Below are positions 52,784 to 62,901 of a DNA stretch of 64,000 nucleotides, piece by piece. A model generated the notes under the pieces. It worked only from the letters and a program-made list of their open reading frames with translations. It was not told where the DNA came from and did not search any database. The translations under genes were made by a program, and so were the position numbers. The stretch comes from Torreya grandis (Eukaryota; Streptophyta; Pinopsida; Cupressales; Taxaceae). The number at the start of each line of letters is the position of its first letter. The first letter of the stretch is position 1. The DNA lies in contig JARHVA010008349.1 of the NCBI GenBank assembly GCA_037957365.1, positions 422,501-486,500 on the forward strand, given 5' to 3'.

Positions 52784-53414
52784 GGCATATTGATGACCCT
52801 GAAAAGACCCCTGTTGATACCCCTAGCTCCTTTACGAGCAAGTAGGGCAAGAAGAGAAAGGTTGATGAAGAGGAATAAAATATTAAAGAGACTACGAAAG
52901 GGACCCACAGGAGTCCAGGTAGGGCCACGGGGGGCTAAGGTGGCAAATCTCACAAGCCTTCCAAAATTAATAAGGAAGGATTCCCCTTTGAAGTGTGAAG
53001 GTCAGGGTGGATTACTGGTAAACCAGCCCTGAAGGCCAAACTGATTGATTATTTGGAAAGTGCTTTAGAAGAAGCAACCCAAGAGGAAGAGTCTGAGGAG
53101 CTGTAAATCTAGGAAATTTTGGAGGACACTGGAGGGAAGCAAGCTACTAGATATTTTGAGGTTACTGAGGAGTAGGGTGCTCACACTATGGGAACTACTG
53201 AAAATAAGGGGAAAATGTATGTCGAGGAAGCTGGTGAGGGCACTAAGAATGAGATTGATTAGAAAATTGAAATTGGGGCCCTGAAGGGCCGCATTCAGAA
53301 GCAGGAGAAGATATTCACCAAAGGGCTTCGTAATACAATTCTATTGAACATGTCTATGCTGACAACATAGAGAATGAGAAACTCAATGATCTTATCAAAT
53401 CAATAGTTCTATAA
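52780..53414 (+). pseudogene. Possible LINE ORF3, charged protein with NLS-like motif
   Basis: ATG 52780 overlaps the ORF2 stop as ATGA. In this frame the text is strongly hydrophilic: DDPEKTPVDTPSSFTSK, then GKKRKVDEEE (resembling a basic nuclear-localisation signal), a Ser/Lys-rich part, KLIDYLESALEEATQEEESE and GRIQKQEKIFTKG, probably coiled coil. After a frameshift near 53336 it reads NENEKLNDLIKSIVL-like text and stops at 53412-53414. About eight stops interrupt it, all explicable by C-to-T change in Gln or Arg codons. That density alone does not exclude chance, because another frame is open for 80 codons from 52790. No known domain is recognised. It could be a degenerate 3' UTR. Confidence 0.4.
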
Positions 53415-53584
53415 GGGGAGACCTTTCTGACTCTGGTCTTCCCATGGCCTGTGTTTTGTTTATGTCTGTTGTTCTCGGTTGTGCCGTCATCTCTCTGAAG
53501 GCATTTTTTTGTTTGTTTGACTTCTTGTCTTTTTTGACTGTATAGGGTTTGGCCCCTGGTTTGCCACCTTACTTAATCAAAAAT
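53415..53584 (+). other. 3' end of LINE
   Basis: T-rich, GC-richer than the flanks, ending GGCCCCTGGTTTGCC...CTTAATCAAAA right before the target duplication. A very short A-rich tail, not a long poly(A). Confidence 0.6.
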
Positions 53585-53597
53585 AATTCAATAATGG
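53585..53597. other. LINE target-site duplication, right (13 bp)
   Basis: Exact partner of 46952-46964. Confidence 0.88.
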
Positions 53598-55059
53598 ATT
53601 GTAAAGCTTCAACAATCATATTCACTTTTATGGACATCTTGGCAAGTCTCAAAATATATACCCTCTGGGCATATTATCTTTTAATATTATTACATTAATC
53701 AATCTCTTGTCTAAAAGCCCTTTATTATTGGCTAATACAGATATGACCTTAAAACTCAATTTATAATATTAAACCTCATACTTTAATAATTAGTATTATT
53801 CATATTTGTCAATTTAACTAATTTTATAATATTTTCTTATTTCCATGATAATCACACTCAAAATGCAATACAGAGATCCAAGGCAAAATAAAGTTCCACC
53901 GAACATTTGACCTTACATTTAAAAGAAACATATTTTTATTTTAAAAGATTTAATGACTTGACCTGAGGGCTCAAGATCTTAACTAAAGACTCAATGTCCT
54001 TAATCATTTCACTTTATTGACTTCTAAATTTTAATTTATATATAACAAGACATCTTCCATGATAACTCAACATTTTCCACTATTCTTGGAGTTTCATAAT
54101 ATATATCTAACTTTTTTAAAAATACACAGAATTCAATAAAGGTTCAGCAATATATACATTTAAATAAATATTCAGCATGGTATTTCATTATACACCACTT
54201 TTACTCAACCATAATAATTATTAAGCACTCGTAATAAAATTCTTTTCTAATAAATACCAAAATATGACAAAGTATTTTAATATTATGTCTCAGAGTTACA
54301 AATACTCAACATTGAGCAATATAACTCATCAATTTTTAGAATGACTTAACATTTGTTTTCTAACTCAATTGTTTGATTTAAAGGTTTTTAAATTGGATGC
54401 ATATCAATATTTTTATGAAAATCAGGATTGAACAGATGGAATGCCTCTTATAAAACAAGAATGTTGACTTATGTTATTGTAGTGTAGTCCAAACTGACTA
54501 AGGCATAGTTTCATATGAGTGAGATGTAGATCTTTGCCATTTAACATAGGTCATAATTCCAAAACACATATTAAGGGTATAAAAATTGGCCTTATAACAT
54601 TTAAATGTCATAAAAAAGACTAATACATAGCCACACAGGACATTGGGAAGTGAGACATAGATTTAAATGAAATGAAATATGAATCTGGCAGTTGGGACAC
54701 AATCCATGGCTATGAGATGTAGACCATAAATAGAATAAAACATAGGATGTCAAGATAAATAAGATGCAAGTCTAAATGTAATCATACACCAATGTGAAGA
54801 GATGGGACACTAACTTGGTAAGTAAACAAAAATCAATAATTTATTTCAAGCAAGATATATAAGACAACAAAGATTAGGTTCAACATCTTTTGAGAGATTT
54901 AAATTCAAATCCAAACATTCAAAACTTTTGGTGTTTTAATATATATCAAAAATTTACAGCAATACTCTTTTAATACTTCTACCTTTTCACATAATAAAGT
55001 TTGCATTTAACATACAAGCCTAAATTGGTGTGATTTTAGCCAAATAAAAATATAAGATG
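53598..55059. other. AT-rich repeat-like DNA right of the LINE
   Basis: Continuation of the DNA at 45242-46951 before LINE insertion; no gene recognised. Confidence 0.45.
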
Positions 55060-55373
55060 TGTTATACCCGAAAATTGTCACTCATTTTTGGGAAAACATA
55101 TAAGCTATTTTGGTCATGCAAGACAAAATTATCTCTTCCCATTTCAAAAATTATTCTAAACTTCAAAATTGGGAATTATTCAAGCTTTTTCAGTTAAAGG
55201 ACTAACAGGTTTAACAGGTTCAAAGGCTTCTATAGGTGAGTTCAATCAAAAGAACAAGTTTCCTCAACACTTAGATGCTTTCAAGGCTGGTTCAATGCCT
55301 TGGTTCAACCAAAAATGTTCATCGGCATCCTTCAAGGAAGGATTGAACCATTGAACCATCGAACCCCACTTCT

Positions 55374-55454
55374 AAAAAGGTTTAAAAGGTTCAAAAGGTT
55401 TAAAGGTTCAAAAGGTTCAAAGATTCAAAAGGTTTAACGGGTTCAAAGGTTCAA
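55374..55454. repeat. AAAAGGTTCA minisatellite
   Basis: About eight head-to-tail units of AAAAGGTTTA / AAAAGGTTCA / AAAGGTTCA. GGTTCAA and its complement TTGAACC also recur singly through about 55190-55640, so inverted pairs are frequent. Confidence 0.9.
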
Positions 55455-55817
55455 TGACATCAACAGGCATCAAGAGTTAAGTGCTTTAGTCAACAGGTTC
55501 AAAATGGTTGGTTCAGCATGATTTGTTTCAAAGAGCTTGGTTCAAGCGGTCAATTGAATAAATAGAAATGAAGGAATGAACCATTGAATCATTGAACCAA
55601 AGTTGGTTCAATCATTCGGTTCAAGTGGCAGGCTCAAAAGAGTGCCCCAAAAGTCAAAGAGACAAGTGCCTTCATGGAGGGTAGTGAGCAAAAGTGACTA
55701 AGGCAAGAAAATCCAGAAGTAAAAGCCTAAAACAAAAGCCTGTTAGAGCCTAGTAGATGCTACAATTTGTTGTCTACTGAGCCCCATTATAATTTGTTTC
55801 TAAGAGCTTTGAAAGTT

Positions 55818-56867
55818 GCCACATGTCCCTTGTAAGATAAACAAAACGTGCCAAGTGTCAACATCCACATGAATCCAAGTGAATCCCAAGTGTATCTAAA
55901 GTGTTTCTAAAGCATGGTAGAAGCCACCATGTGTCATCCTCCATGAGACACTCAAAATGCATCCAAAGCCTCTATAAGTAAAGTGGATGCTGGCACGTGT
56001 CCTCCTCTATTTCATAGCAAATGCTGCCATGTGTCACCTATTGAGATAGATAGAAAATTGACTAAGGCAAAGCTAAAATAAAAAGTACCCTTGTGGAGGA
56101 CATTGAACCAAGCCAAATGCCCTTGTAGATGGCAATGAGCAAAGGCAGACATAGGGAATTCCTTTGAAAAAGTTCCCACAGCAAAATGGTCAAGGGAAAA
56201 ATCCTTCAAACTTTTTGTCTGAGGGAATTCACTCGAGAAGAAATCCTGATGGAAAGAAAAAACAAAGTGAAGGAAAATTTCCTTCGGACAAATTGTCTGA
56301 AAGAATTCCTTTAAAAATTTTGTCTGAAGGAAATGTCCTCCAAAATAGAAAACATGCCAAGGAAATAAAAGTTACAGCAGAAGCTGCCACATGTCATCTA
56401 TCACGAAATAGTTTGTAGTGAATTTTAAAGTAGTGGAACGTGCCACATGTCATTTATAAAAGCAGCAGAATGCATCAAGTGTCAACATCCATGGCTTCTT
56501 ACTTTTATTGAGTAAAGACTATGGTGGGTCTTAGGTGATTGGCTAAACTTGAGCAGAATGCACCAAGTGTCAACATCTGACTGAATCTAAAATGAGTCCT
56601 GAATGTTTCTATAGTATAGACAAAGCTTAGAGAAAACCGCCATGTGTTCTCTTCCACAGGACTTTCAAAAATGTTTCTAAAGCTTCTATAGACAAGAAGA
56701 AGCTGCCACATGTCCCGTTGTAACTCCGCAGAGCATGACATGTGTTTGCATCTGCATCTCAAGTTTCTTACAAGTTTCAAAGCTTATTTCAATAAGCATC
56801 TCTTAGAGTCCTATGGATATTGCCAAGTGTCCTGATCTATTTTCTCAGTGGAAACTGCCACGTGTCA
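55818..56867. promoter_or_regulatory. Array of GCCA(C/A)(A/G)TGTC motifs in gypsy U3
   Basis: At least 12 copies: 55818 and 55850; 55926, 55992 (GGCACGTGTCC) and 56026; 56386 and 56442; 56473 and 56572; 56639, 56705 and 56822; 56857 (GCCACGTGTCA). Two hold a full G-box CACGTG, several hold CACATG, others CAAGTG or CATGTG. All read in the same orientation and lie 300 to 1,360 bp upstream of the TATA box. bHLH/bZIP binding is inferred from the core only. Confidence 0.6.
56213..56337. repeat. Short TTTTGTCTGA(A/G)GGAA repeats
   Basis: Three copies of (T/A)TTGTCTGA with GGAA or AGAATTCC following, at 56213, 56292 and 56319. Confidence 0.65.
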
Positions 56868-57173
56868 ATTGTTAAGACTAGCAGAAAGTGACCAAAGAAC
56901 AAAGGACCAGATTGAACCAAGGACCCGATTCAATAGCCAAGAAAGGAGGAATGATGAAGAAGACCAAAAATGTCCATGAATGAAATATGTTTCTAGAAGC
57001 AGACTGCCAAGTAGACATTGGAGGACACAAACATTCAATGGTGTGACCCATTTCTCTGCATTGAGAAAAGCAAATGGGAAAATATGTCTAATTCTAGCAT
57101 ATCTTCTTGATAGAATTTAAAATATATTGAATGCAACATGATGTGTTACTACTCCCAAGTCTTTCTTTGAGGG

Positions 57174-57182
57174 CTATATATT
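57174..57182 (+). promoter_or_regulatory. TATA box of gypsy LTR
   Basis: CTATATATT within GAGGGCTATATATTGG, about 800 bp before the LTR end. An AATAAA at about 57226 downstream could serve as the poly(A) signal in R. No start site can be read directly. Confidence 0.5.
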
Positions 57183-57977
57183 GGACTCTCTTATATTGTT
57201 TTAGGGAGATCTCTCTCTGTTATCAAAAATAAAACTCTGTCCAAATTGAAAGGCATTACTGAGAATTTGAGCTCGGATTGTTTATCATATTTCTTTCTTT
57301 AAATTAGAAAGCAAGTTGCTTTCAAACCTTGTGCTATTATATCTTGTATCATTCTAGGAGATTGTTCTTATGTCTATTTCCTAAATGTATTCTTGTTTAT
57401 GCAATTTAACAAGTAGAGCTAGTGGAGTTGACAAAGAAGGTGTCCTAAAGCCAGTTACTTTCAGACTTTGTGCTATCATAATTGTCTTTAGTGTGTGTTT
57501 ATTTTCTATTTCTGTGTAAAGAATCTTGAGATGAATTTATGCCCTCATTGTTCTTCATATTTCAATCTTTGGTAGTTGAGGTGGAAACTTTGTGTCTCAT
57601 TTCATCATGCCGTGTTACTACACCCTATTACAATTACTTATCATCACCTGAAAGATTACTTTTGTTTGTTGAACAACACTTTTGAAAGAAGAAGAGTGTC
57701 TTATGTCATTTCATCAGGATTTATCCATTGATTTGTGCACATCATCTCTAAAAAAAGAGAGATGGATGGTTTATCCTACCCTTGAGTGTTATTTTCTATA
57801 TATATATATATAGCTCCTGCATATCTTCAGGTAACCTCCCCTTGATGAGAGGAGAGATTAGTCCCCTTTTGATGTAGTAAACTTACACATTTGGCTGACC
57901 AATCTTCCTACTATGGTTGATTAGACCTATTTTGTTTATTTGTACGTTGATTGACAAAATATTCATCCAATAATTTT

Positions 57978-57993
57978 TGGCGACTCTGCTGAG
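57978..57993 (+). other. Primer-binding site of gypsy element
   Basis: TGGCGACTCTGCTGAG, resembling the tRNA-Arg-type site of Tat/Ogre-like elements (from memory), with one likely G-to-A change near its end. Confidence 0.78.
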
Positions 57994-58200
57994 AATACTA
58001 GTAATTTTATGCAATTTGAAGCCTCAAGCCTCACATTGAAACATCACTTGTGTCTTACCCATTATCTTTATATCCTTACCATTTCCCTTCACCTCCACAC
58101 CAACTAGGATAGAATGCGCAGTTTGAAGCCTCAAGCTTCAAGCTGAAGAAAGGTCAATTCTTTCCCATTTTTGTTTCACAATCTGGTTGATCCATGCTAT

Positions 58201-59712
58201 ATGCAAAGCCAGACGGATAAAGGTATTATTGACCCTATATTTGAGTTAGTAAAACAAAATAATTTTGATTTGTCTCCTTCACCATCTCACCTCTAATGAA
58301 CTAGGATCTTTCCTCCTACTAAAGTTAGTTCTCCATTACCAAGCAAAGCATCCACTTCTGTTGTTAATAAAGCTTTGCCAATAATTACCCCTCTGAGATT
58401 TGTTATTCCTCCTTTTCATAGTCATACAATGGTAATTCAAGGCCCCTGGGGTAATTCTTTTGGTCCCTTTAATCTTACTCTACCTCTACATGAGATTCCA
58501 TGTAGTTCAAGAAAAAAATTCTCCAAATTCTATGGTGATGGGAAGGTTCATCCCAATGAACAAATTGTAGCCTTCATCATAGCCTGTGGTGTGATAGGAG
58601 TTGAATTTGAGGATGTGGTAGTCAGGATATTTGTAGAGACATTACAACGTGCTACTTTAGATTGGTTTTACCATCTACAAGCTCGATCAATAACTAACTG
58701 GAACACCCTCAAATCTAAATTTAAAGCCAAATTCAAACCTGCAGAAGATGCACATGCCCTTCTAGCTTAGGTCACACAGATGAAGAAGGAGCCTCATGAA
58801 CCAATGAGAGACTTCATAGAAAAGTTTGACAAATTGAGGAATAGGATCCTTGTAATTGCTCGACCTATAGCTAAGAATCTCAAATGTTTCTTCATTAATT
58901 CTTAGCTACTTGAAGTGACTTTCTTTTTGAGACGTGCTAGTCAAATAGACCTTATTGCAACTCAAGATTTGGCCACTGAGGTAGATGATGATCTCATCTT
59001 GGAAGGGAAGATATGAAGAGATCCTAATAGAAATAGACCCTCATCATCTTCTAAATATCCATCTACAGGCACCACTGATCCAATGGTGCATAAGTTGGCA
59101 AATGATTTGCTTGCTCTCAAAAAGCAAATGGTGCAAGGAATGTCTTCTGCTCCATATAGAGATATGCCAAGGAGGACATTTTCAAATTAGTCATACCAGG
59201 GCAATGCTGTCTAAAATCAAGGGCAGCTAAATCATCTTCCTCCCCCATAGGGGAAACTTGCCATTGAAGCACCCCCAGCCAATTCAGCAGTGGGATATCT
59301 TGAAGTAGAATCAGATTTCTCTTTCCAACCTAAATTGAGTCAAGGAAATGACACTAATGTCCTTATAGAAAACCAAGAAGAATCAGCTGGTGACTCCAAC
59401 ATTGGTTTCCTGAACTACCAAGATGAACCCAAAAGTAAAGGAGAAGCTTTTGATGGATCATATGCAGTGTTTACTAGGTCCAAGAACCAATCAACCCAAC
59501 AAGCTGATAAAAGGAAAATAGAAGAGCAACCTCAACCAGCAATTTCAATTGCTAAACATGGAACCTCTCTACCTTTCCAGCGAAAGGACCTGGTGATCAC
59601 CAAAAAGGTAAGTACATCAATTTCACTTTCACCTTTAACTTCAATTTTACAAATCAGTCCTCCCCCTTTACAAACTAGAAAGTTAAATTACATTCCTCTG
59701 TTCTTAGTCTAA
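58201..59712 (+). pseudogene. Gypsy gag
   Basis: Start at ATG 58201 (MQSQTDKGIIDP), about 210 nt past the PBS, in the same frame as the later gag blocks. The Retrotrans_gag core lies at about 58540-58740 (KFYGDGKVHPNEQIVAF, ATLDWFYHLQ, WNTLKSKFKAKF). It continues in the same frame with MRDFIEKFDKLRNRI, a Ser/Pro-rich linker and an acidic tail to 59712. I see no CCHC box. Five or more stops (TAG, TAA and TGA) interrupt it without a frameshift. Gag would form the particle. Confidence 0.83.
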
Positions 59713-59744
59713 TTCAATCATTTGACATAATTGATCATGCCAAG

Positions 59745-60550
59745 AAAACCAAAATTCAAATGACTAAGTTTGAATTTTTACAATCCAATCTTGAACTGCT
59801 GGATAGGTTAGTTGAGTGTGTGAAGAATAAGGTCATCCCTGCAAGACAAGTAGCTAAGAAGGTAACTATTGATTCCCCAAAGAACATTCCCATCCCAAAC
59901 AATCTTGTCATTACTCCTCCATCTACCCTGAGAAAAATAAAACTTTTTTATGTTTCCCTATTGATAAATGGTCACAAGCTGAGCAACTGCATCATATACT
60001 CAGGTGCATCTGACAATGTCATGCCTACCAAAGTGGCAGAATCTCTTGATCTCACACTGACTAAGACATTTGGGAGATGTTTCTCCATGGAGAACAAATA
60101 AGTATCATTTCTAGGACAAATCAAAGATGCCCAATTCAAATTTGTAGCCTTTCCAGACAAAAGAATCAAGATGATAGTTCTAGTGGCCGATGTCCCAACA
60201 TCCTATGGTATTCTGATAGGGAAAATTTTCTACAAGGATGTTGGTAGAGAATTGAGCATGGACCTATCTTAAGCAAGGATCCCTGTCAAAGGCATCATGC
60301 AAAGGCTGCTTCTTGAAAAAGAATCAAAATATATTGTCACTCATACATCAGCCCCTAAAGCTCAAATTCTATTTGAGTCCTCAGGCATGGGTAACTACTT
60401 TCTTTCTATAGATGAAGTTCATGAAACATCTGATAAAGCTCTTGAAAGTGTCAACCTAGAAACTAGTTCAGCTGGAATAGCAGAAGAATTGGTAGGTTGC
60501 AATACAGATGGAGAAGGATCTTCCCTCTTTAATGAAGGAAAATCTAAATA
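59745..60550 (+). pseudogene. Gypsy aspartic protease
   Basis: After a frame change from gag, a linker (MTKFEFLQSNLELLDRL) leads to the retropepsin fold. The active site reads YSGASDNVM with TAC (Tyr) at 59997-59999 in place of the catalytic Asp of D(S/T)GA. The domain continues with the flap and C-terminal part (ILIGKIFYKDVG near 60215). A long acidic linker (about 60300-60550) follows. Loss of Asp plus two stops makes it inactive. Confidence 0.8.
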
Positions 60551-61082
60551 AAAAATAGTGTTTGCTGAGGTATGGACTTTGGAGTTTAATGGTAACTGCT
60601 CCTCTACCGGTTTAGGATCTGGGATTGTGTTGATATCTCCTCAAGGAGATATTTTTCCTTCATCTTAAAAGTTGTAATTTAACAACACTAATAACATAGA
60701 TGAATATGAATCTTTGTTACTTGGATTGAGGGCTGCTTGAGATAAAGACATCAAGCTCCTTCATGCCAAAGGAGACACTGAACTAGTGGTTTGTCAGATG
60801 AGAAACCTATACCAAACTAAGAATGAAATATTGTGCCACTACTTTAATCTAGTATGGGACCAAATTAAAATCTTTGATGCTTTTAACATCTCTGCCATAC
60901 CCAGAGATTTCAATGACCATGCTGATACACTAGTTGTTTTAGCAACTCTCTTAGTCCCTCACTCAGACTTCAAAGAAGACAAGTACACTATTGAGTTGGT
61001 CTTTAGACCAAGTGTGCCTAACAATGCTAATCATTGGAAAGTATTCAATGATGATCACCAAATCATTGCCTTCTTAGAATGA
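60551..61082 (+). pseudogene. Additional RNase H domain located before RT
   Basis: In frame with protease: WTLEFNGNCSSTGLGSGIV (first catalytic Asp is Asn at 60588-60590), NNTNNIDEYESLLLGLRAA (Glu kept), AKGDTELVVCQMRNLYQ (Asp kept) and FNISAIPRDFNDHADTLVVLA (last acidic residue kept). This is the archaeal-type RNase H pattern known as the extra RNase H of Tat-like plant gypsy elements. Here it lies between protease and RT, while the usual gypsy RNase H is also present after RT. A linker (RPSVPNNANHWKVF...) joins it to RT. Confidence 0.83.
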
Positions 61083-61119
61083 AAAGACAACTTTGAAAAA
61101 CTACAGTTTGAAAGTAGTG

Positions 61120-62215
61120 ATCCTCAAAAGTGTGAACCAGCCCCTGAATCAAGTTCAGATGCAAATAAAGAATTCTTAAAACTCAAAGGGAATAAAATTA
61201 TCAAAAGCTTGGTTTCCCTTGAGAAGCTATTTGACAAGCATGATAGGTTCATTAAACAACAACAAATAGATTCAAGATCCTCTCAGGGATTTGATCAAAT
61301 AAACCTGACTACCAAGGAAGATCCTAAAATGGTGAATATTGGGAAGTGTTGCACTCCTAAGGAGAGATTCAATTTCACTGCTCTACTTCACAAATACATG
61401 GATGTCTTAGCATACTCTTATGATGACCTAAAGTCTCTCAGTCTTGATGAAATCTACCATGACATTCCTCTCAAAGCTGACTCATTGCTTTATAAGCAAA
61501 AATCTAGACAATATAATCTGAAGATATCATGTATTATTCTGTCTGAGATATAAAAAATGTTAAATTCTAGAATCATTTTCCCAATTCATCATTCCACATG
61601 GATTGCAAACATAGTGCCTGTAAGTAAAAAAATGGAAAAATTTACATCTATGTGGATTTCAAGAATCTAAATCAGTCATCTTTAAAGGATAACTATCACT
61701 TGCTAATCATGGATCAAGTGCTCAAGATAGTGACTAGTTCGGAGATGTTATCAATGCCATATGGCTTCTCAAGATATAATCAGGTTGAAGTCAGTGAAGC
61801 AGACCAACACAAGACTGCCTTCACCACTCCTTGGGGCATGTTTGCATATAGAAGGATGCTTTTTGGCTTGAATAATGTTGGCGCCACCTTTCAAAGAGCA
61901 ATGGACCTTACTTTCAAAGATGAAATAGGTAAGTTCATTATGGTATACCTTGATGACTTGACCATATTTTCAAAGCATCATTCTGATCATATACACCACC
62001 TGCAACAAGTGCTAGAGCATGACCTCCAAAATGGCATTTCCTTGAACCCCAAGAAGTCCTTTTTTGGAGTAACAAAGGGGAAACTTCTTAGACACATTGT
62101 GTCCAAAGAAGGCATAAAGATTGACTCAGACAGAGTCAAATCTATCCAAGAGCTTACCTTGCCTACAAGTAAAAATATTGTTCACTCTTTCTTTAAAAAG
62201 GTTAATTTCTTATGA
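61120..62215 (+). pseudogene. Gypsy reverse transcriptase
   Basis: The N-terminal part in the protease frame has NIGKCCTPKERFNFTALL and YMDVLAYSYDDLKSL (about 61340-61435). A frameshift in an A run near 61624-61640 moves the core to the next frame: MDFKNLNQSSLKDNYHL (61652), TAFTTPWGMFAYRRM and FGLNNVGATFQRAMD. The intact catalytic box YLDD lies at 61946-61957. Then LNPKKSFFGV and HIVSKEGIKID follow. RT copies element RNA into DNA; this copy is inactive because of the frameshift and stops. Confidence 0.88.
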
Positions 62216-62901
62216 AGGTTCATCCCTGAAATTGCTGAGAAGACTCGACACATTATGAACATGATGAAGGGAAAGGCCACCTTCAGCTAGACTACAAAAG
62301 GCAAGGTAGCATTTAAGGATATCAAGACTACCATTGCCCATGTCCCAACTCTAGTTTGTCTAGACGACAACAAAGAGTTTGCCATATACAGTTATGCTTC
62401 CAAACATACGCTTTCAACAATTCTGGTTCAAAAGGATAAAGAAGGTATGTAATCTTTCATTTTTTTGATGAGTTGCCCTCTCAAACCTCATGAACTAAAA
62501 TATTCAAACATGGAGAAGCATGCTTATGTAGTGGTGAAGGTAGTCAAGCATTTCTGCTTCTATATCCTAAATTCACACACTACTACCTTGGTTCCTGACA
62601 TTACAGTCAAGTCCATATTAACTTAGTAGGAGTTTGAGACAAAAAGAGGCAATTGGATTGCAAAGATCTCGGATTTTGATCTAGACATCAAGCCAACAAA
62701 GTTGGTACGGGGAAAAGGTCTATGCCAATTAATTGATGATAACAAACTAGAAAAAATAGAGCATGAAGAAATAGAGGTGGAAGACACACCGACAATCCTC
62801 TTTGTCTCTACTACGAATGAGTGGTATTCAAGTATTGTTCATTTCCTTACTTATGGTGTCTTGCTCACTTATCTTACAAAGAAAGGAGGACTATCAAGTT
62901 G
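62216..62901 (+). pseudogene. Gypsy RNase H following RT
   Basis: Same frame as the RT core: EIAEKTRHIMNMMKGKA, then KVAFKDIKTTIAH and FAIYSYASKHTLSTILVQ, where the usual Asp of YSDAS is Tyr. SCPLKPHELKYSNMEKHAY keeps the Glu, and GNWIAKISDFDLDIKPTKLVRGKGL ends the domain. A linker (62700-62901) follows. Several stops. Together with 60551-61082 this gives the element two RNase H domains. Confidence 0.83.

Larger units (their letters stand above)
46965..53584 (+). mobile_element. Full-length plant L1-type LINE
   Basis: A 6.6-kb non-LTR retrotransposon between perfect 13-bp target duplications. It has a short 5' leader (about 185 bp), ORF1 with DUF4283-like and CCHC domains, ORF2 with AP-type endonuclease, reverse transcriptase, zf-RVT-like part and RNase H, then a possible ORF3 and a 170-bp 3' end finishing CTTAATCAAAA. 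Both ends are defined, so it is not the usual 5'-truncated copy. Stops in all ORFs and one or two frameshifts make it inactive. Confidence 0.9.
55060..57969 (+). repeat. 5' LTR of gypsy element
   Basis: Starts TGTTATACCCGAAAATTG, a typical gypsy LTR beginning, and ends about ATTCATCCA, 8 nt before the PBS. The end is inferred from the PBS; the other LTR is not in the window, so limits are approximate. It contains a minisatellite, a CACATG/CACGTG motif array and a TATA box. Confidence 0.68.

Noticed and set aside
52790..53032. 80-codon Arg/Lys-rich open frame after LINE ORF2
   Set aside because: Lies in the ORF2 frame past its stop and has no domain. The overlapping frame starting at 52780 reads more like protein, but this alternative is the main reason that ORF3 stays uncertain.
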